64,000 nt of DNA from Chryseobacterium culicis (GCF_900108365.1 NZ_FNWQ01000002.1:186001-250000), one strand, 5' to 3'. Counted from the stretch's first letter, positions 7,915 through 16,346 are shown. Numbers and translations are program-made. Notes: generated by a model from the sequence alone, not told the origin.

Positions 7915-8406
7915 ATGAAAATGACAACACTTGTACTGATCATTACTGCTGTCCTCACTGCTCTGATAGGAGGACTTTTCTATGCTTATTCATGTTCCGT
8001 TGTGCTTGGATTGGGAAAACTTTCTGATACAGAATATCTTAAAGCTATGCAGAGCATCAACAGGGAAATTCTCAATCCTGTATTTTTTATCAGTTTCATG
8101 GGAACAGCGGTCTTTCTTCCCCTATCTGCTTTTCTGTTTCGGGGACACCCGCCGGTTTTTACTTTTCTTCTGCTGGCGGCGCTGGCCTATCTGATAGGGG
8201 TCTTCGGAGTGACTGTTGGCGGGAATGTTCCTATGAACGATGCTTTGGATAAGTTTGATATTTCCAATTCTACAGTGGAAGCCATCAGACAGATGCGTGA
8301 TAACTTTGAAAACAGATGGAATTTTCTTACTACTATAAGAACGGTTTTTTCCGTTGTTTCAATCATTTTTGTAGTCTGCGCCTGTGTATGGAACAGGGAT
8401 ATCTAA
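7915..8406 (+). CDS. DUF1772 family integral membrane protein in the MNIO cluster
   Basis: The 163-residue protein has four predicted membrane segments: about 5-28, 55-75, 81-102 and 140-158. The internal GGNVPMNDAL and ENRWN segments are typical of the DUF1772 (anthrone oxygenase-like) family. It begins 34 nt after the MNIO gene and is on the same strand, so it is probably co-transcribed. In bufferin clusters a small DoxX-type membrane protein occupies a similar place; this protein may be an analogue. Its biochemical role is unknown. Confidence 0.75.
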   Translation: MKMTTLVLIITAVLTALIGGLFYAYSCSVVLGLGKLSDTEYLKAMQSINREILNPVFFISFMGTAVFLPLSAFLFRGHPPVFTFLLLAALAYLIGVFGVTVGGNVPMNDALDKFDISNSTVEAIRQMRDNFENRWNFLTTIRTVFSVVSIIFVVCACVWNRDI

Positions 8407-8416
8407 ATAGATTAGG

Positions 8417-8450
8417 TAGAAATACGGAATCGTAAGATTCAGTATTTCTA
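8417..8450 (+). promoter_or_regulatory. TAGAAATACGG element, copy 1 (with inverted arm)
   Basis: TAGAAATACGG at 8417-8427 is followed by the inverted arm GTATTTCTA at 8442-8450 around a short GAATC/GATTC inner stem. The same 11-mer occurs at 16273 and 16649. Here no plus-strand protein gene follows; a possible -7-like GATCTTTG lies near 8477 and a terminator at 8571. Confidence 0.4.
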
Positions 8451-8570
8451 CGGATGTACAGCAGTCGTTTTATTCAGATCTTTGTGTTGTTAGCAAGACA
8501 AAACAGATCTTAACATGCCGAATGTTGAGAAAAGATTTATAACCACGAAGACTTTAATTTCAAACACGAG

Positions 8571-8595
8571 AAAAGGCAGCCACTGGCTGCCTTTT
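8571..8595. terminator. Bidirectional terminator beside rpe
   Basis: AAAAGGCAGCC (8571-8581) pairs with GGCTGCCTTTT (8585-8595). It terminates rpe on the minus strand and any plus-strand transcript from the MNIO cluster. Confidence 0.85.
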
Positions 8596-8618
8596 GTGTA
8601 TGATAAAGATGATTTCGC

Positions 8619-9269
8619 TTAAATCTTTAAAAGCTCAATCGTTCTCTCAGGATTTTCTGTTGAGAAAACAGCGTTTCCGGCAACAAGAACATCCGCACCG
8701 GCTTCAAAAAGCTTGGAAGCGTTGTCCAGATTTACACCGCCATCTATTTCGATAAGCGCCGTAGAATTGTTGCTTAAAATCAGATCTTTAGTTTCAGCAA
8801 TCTTTTTGTAAGTGTTTTCAATGAATTTCTGACCTCCAAATCCTGGATTCACACTCATCAGCAATACAAGATCGACATCTGCAATAATGTCTTCAAGCAG
8901 TAATACCGGAGTGGATGGGTTTAAAACAACACCCGCTTTTGCTCCTTTACTCTGAATATGGTGAATGGTTCTGTGAAGATGAGTACAGGCTTCATAATGA
9001 ACGGAAATAAGATCAGCACCATGATTGATGAATTCATCAACATACTTTTCGGGTTCTACAATCATCAGGTGAACATCAACAAATTTTTTGGCATGCTGCT
9101 GAACTGTTTTCATCACCGGAAAGCCAAATGAAATGTTAGGAACAAATCTGCCGTCCATTACATCAACGTGGAACCAGTCGGCCTGGGAATTATTCAGCAT
9201 TTCAATGTCTCTTTGCAGATTCCCAAAGTCTGCAGATAAAAGGGATGGAGCAATAAGCTTCGTTTTCAT
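8619..9269 (-). CDS. rpe: Ribulose-phosphate 3-epimerase
   Basis: It interconverts ribulose 5-phosphate and xylulose 5-phosphate in the pentose phosphate pathway. The 216 residues form one TIM barrel of normal length. APSLLSADFGNL, HVDVMDGRFVPNISFG (His34, Asp36), HLMI, MSVNPGFGGQ and EIDGGVN are all present, so the metal ligands and catalytic aspartates look intact. It is a single gene with a terminator at 8571-8595. The 123 nt before it are rich in GAT/ATC words and hold no gene. Confidence 0.96.
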   Translation of the reverse strand: MKTKLIAPSLLSADFGNLQRDIEMLNNSQADWFHVDVMDGRFVPNISFGFPVMKTVQQHAKKFVDVHLMIVEPEKYVDEFINHGADLISVHYEACTHLHRTIHHIQSKGAKAGVVLNPSTPVLLLEDIIADVDLVLLMSVNPGFGGQKFIENTYKKIAETKDLILSNNSTALIEIDGGVNLDNASKLFEAGADVLVAGNAVFSTENPERTIELLKI

Positions 9270-9392
9270 TTTTACTTTTTATACTTTTTATTTAGCTATA
9301 AGATGCTAGATCTCAGATTTTAGATCTTAAAGAGCAGAAGTACATGTATTCATTAGAGTCTGATATCTGCTGTCTCATATCTGAAATCTCAA

Positions 9393-10466
9393 TTAATGAT
9401 ATTTCAGTTTCATTTCCGGTTTGATCTTAAGAATGGTTTCATAGATCAGTTTAATGACATTCCCTACATCTTCTTTAGCAACCATTTCTACCGTGGTATG
9501 CATATAACGCAAAGGTAAAGAAATTAACGCACTTGGTACTCCGCCGTTAGAATGGGCGAACGCGTCTGTATCAGTTCCTGTTGCTCTGCTTGCCGCAGCT
9601 CTTTGGAAAGGAATTTTTTTAGACTTTGCCGTGTCAATAATCAGCTCTCTTATGGTATGATGAACGCTTGGGGCGAAGAATACTACCGGTCCGGCGCCAC
9701 ATTTCTGATCACCTTCCTTTTTCTTTTCGATCATTGGGGTAGTGGTATCATGGGTAACATCCGTTACAATGGCGATATTGGGTTTTATGGTATCAGCAAT
9801 CATATCTGCCCCGTATAAACCTACTTCTTCCTGTACAGAGTTGGTAATATAAAGTCCGAAAGGGATGGATTTTTTATTCTCTTTTAAAAGTCTTGCTACT
9901 TCAGCGATCATAAAGCCACCGATTCTGTTATCCAGCGCTCTGCAGACAAAATACCTGTCGTTCATTTCAAAGAATTCATCCGGATAAGTGATCATACATC
10001 CTACAAAAATTCCCATTTCTTCAACTTCCTTTTTAGAAGTTGCACCACAGTCGATGAAAATATTTTCAATTTTTGGAGTAGGCTCATTTTGATTGGTTCT
10101 GGTATGAATAGCCGGCCACCCGAATACTCCTTTCACAATCCCATTTTCTCCGTGGATATGAACCACTTTTGAAGGGGCAATTGTTTGATCTGATCCTCCG
10201 TTTCTGATCACATAGATGAGTCCGTCATCTGTAATATAGTTAACATACCACGAAATTTCATCAGCATGGGCTTCAATCACCACTTTAAACTCGGCTTCCG
10301 GATTGATAATCCCATAACAGGTACCATAATGATCTACTTCTATTTTATCAACATAAGGTCTGATATAATTCATCCAGACTTCCTGTCCCTGGTGCTCATA
10401 ACCGGTTGGTGACGAGGTATTTAAATAATTTTCTAAAAATTTCAAAGATTTCTTTTCAAATTTCAT
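9393..10466 (-). CDS. M42 family glutamyl aminopeptidase-like metallopeptidase
   Basis: A cytoplasmic, dodecamer-forming dinuclear metallo-aminopeptidase that trims short peptides. Length is 357 residues, with no signal peptide. The metal and catalytic residues are in IEAHADEISW (His67, Asp69), the bridging Asp in RALDNRIGG, SVQEEVGLYGAD (catalytic and metal Glu), TDVTHDT and GTDTDAFAHSNGG. Its start lies 51 nt from the divergent DUF4294 gene. The natural substrate is not deducible; FrvX/YsdC-type annotation is the usual alternative name. Confidence 0.9.
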   Translation of the reverse strand: MKFEKKSLKFLENYLNTSSPTGYEHQGQEVWMNYIRPYVDKIEVDHYGTCYGIINPEAEFKVVIEAHADEISWYVNYITDDGLIYVIRNGGSDQTIAPSKVVHIHGENGIVKGVFGWPAIHTRTNQNEPTPKIENIFIDCGATSKKEVEEMGIFVGCMITYPDEFFEMNDRYFVCRALDNRIGGFMIAEVARLLKENKKSIPFGLYITNSVQEEVGLYGADMIADTIKPNIAIVTDVTHDTTTPMIEKKKEGDQKCGAGPVVFFAPSVHHTIRELIIDTAKSKKIPFQRAAASRATGTDTDAFAHSNGGVPSALISLPLRYMHTTVEMVAKEDVGNVIKLIYETILKIKPEMKLKYH

Positions 10467-10517
10467 AAAAAGGAATGATTTTTGCGTTCAATTTTTGTTC
10501 TTATAAGTGTAAAAATA

Positions 10518-11222
10518 ATGAATTTTAGTAAGATTATCTGTCTTTTTATATTCTTTTTTGGAGTCAGTGTTTTTGGCCAAAAGGATGGTATAGTGGCGAA
10601 ACCGCTCAATCAGTATCCGCCTGAATCTTTGAAAGTGGATGAATTTGGCAATAAATACTATTACGATGAACAGCAGAAGATCAAAGTTTACGAGATCAAC
10701 GGCGAACCTGTAGTGGTATTGGATGAGCTGGTGTTGGTGAATAAACCAAGATTTAATAATCAGCTGGATAAGAACTACTATTATTTCCTTAATAAAAAGC
10801 TTTACAGGGTATATCCGCTATTTGTGACTGCACTGAAGCAGTACAGAGATATTCAGTTAGATATGAATGATATGGACAGTAAGGCGAAAAGAAAATTTGT
10901 AAGGGAAAGGCAGAATATACTTGCTGATCAGTATGAAAAGCAGCTGAGAGATCTTACTACTACAGAAGGGCAGGTGTTTGCAAAGCTTATGAACAGAGCT
11001 ACCGGAAAAAATGTATTTGAAATAATCAAAGAACTGAGAGGAGGATGGAGTGCATTCTGGTGGAATGTAAAAGGAAAAATGGCTGATATTGATCTGAAAG
11101 ACCGCTATGATCCGCACAACAACAGAACAGACGAGTTTATAGAATCTCTGCTTCAGTCTAACTGGAATTCAGGCTATCTGCAGCCTTACCCGGGAGCGAA
11201 TGATTTTAAAATTAAAAAATAA
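10518..11222 (+). CDS. DUF4294 domain-containing exported protein
   Basis: A flavobacterial protein of unknown function with a signal peptide (MNFSKIICLFIFFFGVSVFGQ) and a 234-residue length. An upstream in-frame ATG at 10482 adds 12 residues, but it would spoil the signal peptide, so 10518 is preferred. The DUF4294 region, about residues 60-200, contains NKPRFNNQLDKNYYYFLNKK, a charged helical part, and GKNVFEIIKELRGGWSAFWW. Its placement divergent to the M42 peptidase gene says little about role. A bidirectional terminator follows. Confidence 0.8.
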   Translation: MNFSKIICLFIFFFGVSVFGQKDGIVAKPLNQYPPESLKVDEFGNKYYYDEQQKIKVYEINGEPVVVLDELVLVNKPRFNNQLDKNYYYFLNKKLYRVYPLFVTALKQYRDIQLDMNDMDSKAKRKFVRERQNILADQYEKQLRDLTTTEGQVFAKLMNRATGKNVFEIIKELRGGWSAFWWNVKGKMADIDLKDRYDPHNNRTDEFIESLLQSNWNSGYLQPYPGANDFKIKK

Positions 11223-11225
11223 TAT

Positions 11226-11258
11226 AAATTCCTGTAAGTACGCTTACAGGAATTTTTC
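11226..11258. terminator. Bidirectional terminator between the DUF4294 and Nudix genes
   Basis: A 13-base arm (11226-11238) pairs with 11243-11255 around a TACG loop, with T tracts on both strands. It overlaps the stop codon of the convergent Nudix gene. Confidence 0.85.
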
Positions 11259-11660
11259 TTTTAATTTATCAAAGACAATTTTATCTACCGGAAGAGGGAA
11301 AGGGTTGTCTGGACGGTCTATATCAATCCATTCCGTTTTTTCAATACACGGATCCAGAATCAGGAAATCTTCCTCGTTTACGATGTCAACTATATAATAG
11401 ATGGTAAGAAGCTGCTCGTTTTCTCTGAAACGCGAAACCAGAAAATTTTCCTGCGTATAGAAATGTTCCAGAACATTGATCTTCACATTAAGTTCTTCAT
11501 CAAACTCACGATGCAGACACTCCAGAACTCCTTCACCGTATTCCAGTCCGCCACCCGGAAATTTCATTAAAGGTTCGCCGGCATATTCCTCAAATAAGGT
11601 CAGAACTTGTTTATCTTTTACCGCACATGCATACACTCTAATGTTGATCTTATCTATCAT
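11244..11660 (-). CDS. Nudix hydrolase
   Basis: A 138-residue single-domain pyrophosphohydrolase of undetermined substrate. The Nudix box reads GGLEYGEGVLECLHREFDEE and continues LNV, matching G-x5-E-x7-REUxEE; the usual Gly near its end is Asn. The catalytic glutamates are intact, so activity is expected. Nucleotide or nucleotide-sugar clean-up is the general role of the family. No operon partner is seen; the terminator hairpin overlaps its stop codon. Confidence 0.85.
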   Translation of the reverse strand: MIDKINIRVYACAVKDKQVLTLFEEYAGEPLMKFPGGGLEYGEGVLECLHREFDEELNVKINVLEHFYTQENFLVSRFRENEQLLTIYYIVDIVNEEDFLILDPCIEKTEWIDIDRPDNPFPLPVDKIVFDKLKEKFL

Positions 11661-11838
11661 ATATATAATGTATAATATTTTGTAAAGCTAATGTAAGGAA
11701 TTTTGTTGAGAAAAAGCTGGACGTCCGAAGCACTATACCAGAAGTTTAATACTATATATTTTCTGCTATTTAAAATAAAAAATCAATTAATTAAACAGTA
11801 GGTTGTACGCATCCATCTTCCAGGCTCAAGCTTTCATT

Positions 11839-12513
11839 CTACAATTTAAAGGCATTAATCATCTCTCTTTTTCCCGGAGGCCCCTGTTTTTTTTCTACCT
11901 GGAAATTCAGTTCCTGCAGTATTCTTCGAACACTGCCTTTAGAAGAGTAGGTAGTTAATAATCCGTTAATGGCCATTTTGTCAGAAACCATTTCGAATAA
12001 TGGTTTTTCCCAAAGGTCAGGCTGCACTCTCGCCCCAAAACAGTCGAAGTAAACAAGATTGATTTTGGGTATATCAATGTCTTTCAGGTCAAAAAAATCA
12101 CATTCTATCTTTTTTAAGTTGAATCCGCTAATGATTTCTACTGACTTTTCCCAATCTGCCAGATGAATTTTCTGATAAATATTTTTAAACGCCGGGTTGT
12201 CAAAAAGCTCAAAATATGCCAAATCCTTAACTTCCGATTCATTTATGGGATATTTTTCCAGCGAAAAATAATTAATGACATGATTTTTGTCAGTTTTTAA
12301 ATATTCATTAATTGTCACCAAAACATTCAAACCTGTTCCAAAACCGAGTTCTAAAATATTAATTTCGCAATCATTGATTAAATTTAATCCATTTTTGATA
12401 AACACGTGTTCTGCTTCCTGAAGTGCTCCGTGATGAGAATGATAGTTTTCATTTAAATCATTGATAAACAATGTTTTACTACCGTCGTTTGTGGTCTTTA
12501 TTTCTCTTTTCAA
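11839..12513 (-). CDS. mnmD: tRNA 5-methylaminomethyl-2-thiouridine methyltransferase (MnmD-type)
   Basis: It performs the last methylation of the wobble modification mnm5s2U34, as the methyltransferase half of MnmC does in E. coli; here it is a stand-alone domain. The 224 residues show NENYHSHHGALQEAEHVFI at the N-terminus, the SAM motif ILELGFGTGLN and VYFDCFGARVQPDLW, plus the late motif TYSSKGSVRRIL. The oxidase half of MnmC is absent, as usual in Bacteroidota. It faces away from ilvE, 85 nt apart. Confidence 0.88.
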   Translation of the reverse strand: MKREIKTTNDGSKTLFINDLNENYHSHHGALQEAEHVFIKNGLNLINDCEINILELGFGTGLNVLVTINEYLKTDKNHVINYFSLEKYPINESEVKDLAYFELFDNPAFKNIYQKIHLADWEKSVEIISGFNLKKIECDFFDLKDIDIPKINLVYFDCFGARVQPDLWEKPLFEMVSDKMAINGLLTTYSSKGSVRRILQELNFQVEKKQGPPGKREMINAFKL

Positions 12514-12565
12514 GCTATTTTTTTGTCAAATTTACTCTAAAATTTTTATATTTAGAAAATTATGT

Positions 12566-12573
12566 TAAATTTG
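12566..12573 (+). promoter_or_regulatory. ilvE -7 promoter box
   Basis: TAAATTTG matches TAnnTTTG and lies 25 nt before the ilvE start codon. No -33 TTTG is at the usual distance. Confidence 0.45.
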
Positions 12574-12598
12574 TAGAACATCGTAAAAATTTTAAAAA

Positions 12599-13669
12599 AT
12601 GATAATTCAAAAAACTGAAAACTCCAGAATTTCTACATTTGACCCTAATAATTTTTCATTTGGTGGTACTTTCATTGATCATATGATTATATGTGAGTAC
12701 GAAGACGGAAAATGGGGAGATGTAAAATTAGTTCCTTACGGTCCGATACCATTTACACCAGCCATGATGGGGGTTAACTATGGACAAGCTTGTTTTGAAG
12801 GTATGAAAGCCTATAAAGACAAAGACGGGCAGGTTTTCCTTTTCAGGCCTGAAAAGAATTTTGAACGTATCAATAAATCGGCTAAGCGTCTTGCTATGCC
12901 TGAGGTAACAGAAGAAATGTTTCTAGATGGTTTAAAAGCATTGGTAGATATGGATAGAGAGTGGATTCCACAGGGGGAAGGAATGTCACTTTACATCAGA
13001 CCATTGATCTTTGCTACAGAAGAAGCTTTGAAAGCAAGAGTTTCTAATAAATATATGTTTGCCATTGTTGCAACACCAGCGCAGAGCTATTATTCTGAGC
13101 CGGTATCTGTAAAAATCTCTGATCATTATTCAAGAGCAGCAAATGGAGGGGTAGGTTCTGCTAAAGCAGCGGGTAACTATGCTGCTTCATTTTATCCTAC
13201 GCAGTTAGCCATTGAAGAAGGTTACGAGCAAATTATCTGGACAGATGATGCTACCCACGAATATTTCGAAGAGAGCGGGACAATGAACGTATTTGTAAGA
13301 ATCAATGATACGATTTATACCCCTCCAACGTCTGAGAAGATCCTTGATGGAGTAACAAGAGACAGCTTTATCCAGTTAGCTAAGAAAAGAGGAATTGAAG
13401 TAAAAGTAGAACCAATTGCTGTGAAAACGGTTATTGAAGCTTTGAAAAATGGTTCCCTTAAAGAAGTTTGGGGAGTAGGTACAGCAGTAGTAACCACTCA
13501 GTTCCAGGCTTTAGGATATCAGGGTGAAAAACTGGAGCTTCCAAGATTATCAGATGAAGAAAGCTATGCTGCACTTCTTAAGAAAGATCTGGTAGACCTT
13601 CAGAACAATCTTTCTGAAGATCCTTTCGGATGGAGAGTGATTGTAGATCATGTTCTTGTAACAGTATAA
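12599..13669 (+). CDS. ilvE: Branched-chain amino acid aminotransferase
   Basis: It transaminates the 2-oxo acids of Val, Leu and Ile with glutamate (fold type IV PLP enzyme). The 356-residue protein contains NYGQACFEGMKAYK, the PLP lysine in GSAKAAGNYAAS (Lys189) and the EESGTMNVF segment that binds the cofactor. Length is normal for the long (BCAT class II) type. It is a single-gene unit between a -7 box and a strong terminator; other ilv genes are not in the window. Confidence 0.95.
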   Translation: MIIQKTENSRISTFDPNNFSFGGTFIDHMIICEYEDGKWGDVKLVPYGPIPFTPAMMGVNYGQACFEGMKAYKDKDGQVFLFRPEKNFERINKSAKRLAMPEVTEEMFLDGLKALVDMDREWIPQGEGMSLYIRPLIFATEEALKARVSNKYMFAIVATPAQSYYSEPVSVKISDHYSRAANGGVGSAKAAGNYAASFYPTQLAIEEGYEQIIWTDDATHEYFEESGTMNVFVRINDTIYTPPTSEKILDGVTRDSFIQLAKKRGIEVKVEPIAVKTVIEALKNGSLKEVWGVGTAVVTTQFQALGYQGEKLELPRLSDEESYAALLKKDLVDLQNNLSEDPFGWRVIVDHVLVTV

Positions 13670-13690
13670 CAATATGTAAATAACAATATG

Positions 13691-13715
13691 AAAGCCGGGT
13701 TTTCCCGGCTTTTGA
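13691..13715 (+). terminator. ilvE terminator
   Basis: AAAGCCGGG (13691-13699) pairs with CCCGGCTTT (13704-13712) around TTTT. Confidence 0.8.
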
Positions 13716-13861
13716 ATTTTCTTAAAAACTGAAACTTAGCTTAATTATTTCAATTATTTTGCTGAAGTGGAGGCGGGATTTTTATTCCTGTTAAATTGTT
13801 CTCCTAAATACCGGATAAGTTTTGTAATTAATTCGCGAAATGTGTATTTTCGCAGAAGTTT

Positions 13862-14374
13862 ATGAAAAAAATACTCTTCATATCAGCCATAAGCATGTTA
13901 AGCTGCAACAGAAATGCACAGACGGCACATCCACCTGTAGGGGGTGTTTTAAGCCAAAAAGATCTGGATGTTTCTAAAAACAGGATGAAAAATCTTAATA
14001 CCATAGAAAGAGGCCAGATTCAGGATTGGATCAGCGGCCAGTCTGTGAAGTATTATCCTACGCAGCTTAATTATTGGGTAACGGTGGAAGGTTATGATCA
14101 GAGAGAAAGAAGAAAAGACGAATCTTTGATTTCTTATTCTTATGATCTTTACGATTTTGACCAAACTAAAATCTATGACCAGCCTTTTGAAAGGAGAGAT
14201 GCCAGATTCGGGCACTTTGATGAACTGAGAGCAGTGGAGAACGCTTTGCGTTTTATACATGATGGAGAGGAAGTAACGCTTCTGGTGCCGTCTTCTCTGG
14301 CCTACGGAACTTACGGAGACGAAAAGAAAATAGACAACGACATTCCCTTAATCATAAAATTAAAAGCATTATAA
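13862..14374 (+). CDS. FKBP-type prolyl isomerase lipoprotein, GldI-like
   Basis: A 170-residue lipoprotein: the signal ends in MLSC with Cys15 as the lipidated residue. The C-terminal half (about 75-170) is a divergent FKBP domain, with DGEEVTLLVPSSLAYGTYG and DIPLIIKLKAL. The N-terminal helix and the IERGQIQDWI and YYPTQLNYWVTV segments resemble GldI, a lipoprotein PPIase required for gliding and type IX secretion in Flavobacterium johnsoniae. Some PPIase active-site aromatic positions look changed, so it may be a chaperone. It ends 3 nt before the cyclophilin-FKBP gene, so the pair is probably one operon. Confidence 0.75.
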   Translation: MKKILFISAISMLSCNRNAQTAHPPVGGVLSQKDLDVSKNRMKNLNTIERGQIQDWISGQSVKYYPTQLNYWVTVEGYDQRERRKDESLISYSYDLYDFDQTKIYDQPFERRDARFGHFDELRAVENALRFIHDGEEVTLLVPSSLAYGTYGDEKKIDNDIPLIIKLKAL

Positions 14375-14377
14375 TAC

Positions 14378-15493
14378 ATGAAATTGTTTAACAAGAATAT
14401 AATTCTGGCAGCGGCAAGTATTTCGCTGATGAGTTGTACCCCAATTTATAAAAAAATGAACGTAGACAAAGAAACTTACGAAGGTCTTAATGACGGACTT
14501 TATGCCAATCTTCAAACTACAAAAGGTAATTTAATTGTAAAATTTGAAGACAAGAAAGCACCAGTAACTGTAGCCAACTTTATCGGTCTTGCAGAAGGGA
14601 AAATCGACAACAAAGCTAAGGCTAAGGGAGTTCCTTACTATGACGGAACTATTTTCCACAGAGTAATTAAAGATTTCATGATCCAGGGAGGTGATCCTAA
14701 AGGAACAGGAGCAGGTGATCCGGGATATAAATTCGAGGACGAAAGAAACGACCTTAAACACACAGGTAAAGGAATCCTTTCTATGGCAAACTCTGGACCT
14801 AATACTAATGGTTCACAGTTCTTCATCACTGAAGTGGCTACGCCTTGGCTAGACGGAAGACACACGATCTTCGGAAAAGTGGTAAAAGGTGAGGATGTGA
14901 TTGATGCCATTGCAAATGTTGAAAAAGGAGCTCAGGATAAGCCTAAAACAGACATCGTTTTAGAAAAAGTTTCTGTTTTCAGCAAAGGTGATGAGTACAA
15001 GCACTACGATGCCGCTAAAACTTTCAACGAAGGAAAATCTAAAATCGCTGAAAATAATAAAGCTTTTATCGCTAAAGAAGAAGCTGAGAAAAAGAAAAAA
15101 GAAGAAGAGTTCAAAGCAAACCAGGAAAAATTAGTTGAAAACCTAAAAGCGGGTATGCAAAAAACTGAATCAGGTCTTTACTATAAAATCACAAAAACAG
15201 CTGATGGTAAAGCTCCAAAAGCGGGTGACAATGTATCTGTACACTATGCAGGTAAATTGGTAGACGGAACTGAATTCGATTCTTCATTCAAAAGAAACGA
15301 GCCAATCGAAATTCCAATCGGAATGGGAAGAGTAATCAAAGGATGGGATGAAGGAATCCTGTTACTGAAAGAAGGTGAAACTGCTACCTTATTGATCCCG
15401 CCGGCAATGGCTTACGGAGAAAGAGGAGCAGGAGGAGTAATCCCGCCAAACTCATGGTTGGTTTTCGATGTTGAGCTTGTAAAAGTAAAATAA
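14378..15493 (+). CDS. Cyclophilin-FKBP fusion prolyl isomerase lipoprotein
   Basis: It joins two unrelated prolyl isomerase folds. The 371-residue protein has a lipobox (LMSC, Cys20). A cyclophilin domain spans about 42-198, with FHRVIKDFMIQGGDP, SMANSGPNTNGSQFFI and WLDGRHTIFGKV. A Lys/Glu-rich coiled-coil linker spans about 215-255. An FKBP domain spans about 265-371 with VSVHYAGKLVDGTEFDSS, IPIGMGRVIKGWDEG and IPPAMAYGERGAGGVIPPN. Catalytic residues of both domains look intact. It should act on exported proteins at the inner face of the outer membrane. It lies in an operon with the GldI-like gene and is followed by a GC-rich terminator. Confidence 0.93.
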   Translation: MKLFNKNIILAAASISLMSCTPIYKKMNVDKETYEGLNDGLYANLQTTKGNLIVKFEDKKAPVTVANFIGLAEGKIDNKAKAKGVPYYDGTIFHRVIKDFMIQGGDPKGTGAGDPGYKFEDERNDLKHTGKGILSMANSGPNTNGSQFFITEVATPWLDGRHTIFGKVVKGEDVIDAIANVEKGAQDKPKTDIVLEKVSVFSKGDEYKHYDAAKTFNEGKSKIAENNKAFIAKEEAEKKKKEEEFKANQEKLVENLKAGMQKTESGLYYKITKTADGKAPKAGDNVSVHYAGKLVDGTEFDSSFKRNEPIEIPIGMGRVIKGWDEGILLLKEGETATLLIPPAMAYGERGAGGVIPPNSWLVFDVELVKVK

Positions 15494-15512
15494 TTGAATC
15501 TTTTAAGATATG

Positions 15513-15541
15513 AAGCCGCCCCGAAAGGGGCGGCTTTTTTA
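15513..15541 (+). terminator. Terminator of the prolyl isomerase operon
   Basis: AAGCCGCCCC (15513-15522) pairs with GGGGCGGCTT (15527-15536) around a GAAA loop and is followed by Ts. Confidence 0.9.
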
Positions 15542-15652
15542 TTCAACGTAAATACTTCTGTAACGATTTGTAGAAGGTTACGACCCATCTGATATCCGGA
15601 AATTTATGATTTTCCGGTCAAAAGCAATTTAAATTCGTAACACCATTCAATA

Positions 15653-16228
15653 ATGAAAACCAGATCACTTCTATTTCTGTTTGTTCTTTTGTCCTGTATG
15701 ACTTTTTCACAGACCAAGGCAAATCCTGACGATGCAGCGGTAAAAAAATCACTTACTTATTTTGTAAACAGTATTAAATCCAAACAGATTGATCAGGCGG
15801 TAGGCTGTATCTATCCAAAATTCTTCACCATCGTTTCAAAAGAGCAGATGACACAGATTTTGAATATGACCTATAATAATCCTTTCATGAAAATTGAAAT
15901 CCAGGATTTAAAGTTTGGAGATATTGAAAAACCCGAACTCATCACCGGTGAGTATTTTTCTATTACCCACTATTTTTTGAAGCTGAAATGCAATGTCAGC
16001 TCATTAAACGATGAGATGAAAAAGAAAATGAACAGCGCTTTAACGGCCAAATACGGGTCCAATAATGTGAAATATCTGCCCAGCGAAGGTTCATATCTGA
16101 TCAACGCCAGCATGAAAGCCTGTGCGGTTTCAAAAGATAAAAAGACATGGAAATTTGTTATTCTGGAAAAGGAATATAAAAAAGAACTGGTAAAAGTATT
16201 ACCGAAGAAAGTTCTTGATAAATTTTAA
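15653..16228 (+). CDS. Exported protein of unknown function
   Basis: Not recognised. The 191-residue protein has a signal peptide (about 1-20, ending MTFSQ). The mature part begins with a helix (PDDAAVKKSLTYFVNSIKSKQIDQAVGCIYPKFF) and alternates strands and helices, which recalls the NTF2-like/DUF4878 type of exported alpha-plus-beta proteins, but the match is weak. A Lys-rich C-terminus follows. It stands alone after the prolyl isomerase terminator. It is long, starts with a good signal peptide and has typical codon use, so it is likely a real gene. Confidence 0.7.
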   Translation: MKTRSLLFLFVLLSCMTFSQTKANPDDAAVKKSLTYFVNSIKSKQIDQAVGCIYPKFFTIVSKEQMTQILNMTYNNPFMKIEIQDLKFGDIEKPELITGEYFSITHYFLKLKCNVSSLNDEMKKKMNSALTAKYGSNNVKYLPSEGSYLINASMKACAVSKDKKTWKFVILEKEYKKELVKVLPKKVLDKF

Positions 16229-16272
16229 AGGGGTAAGCCGTAAACTTTAATTTTTTGTTTCCTGAAATACCG

Positions 16273-16298
16273 TAGAAATACGGATTTCGGCAAGGATT
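16273..16298 (+). promoter_or_regulatory. TAGAAATACGG element, copy 2
   Basis: TAGAAATACGG (16273-16283) continues with ATTTCGGCAAGGATTT, close to the copy at 16649. It lies about 65 nt before the small Cys protein gene; TATCTTTA near 16309 could be the -7 box. The function is unknown; it may be an activator site. Confidence 0.4.
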
Positions 16299-16346
16299 TA
16301 TTACGTCTATCTTTATCCTGCACTTATAAGAAACAAAACAGAAAAT

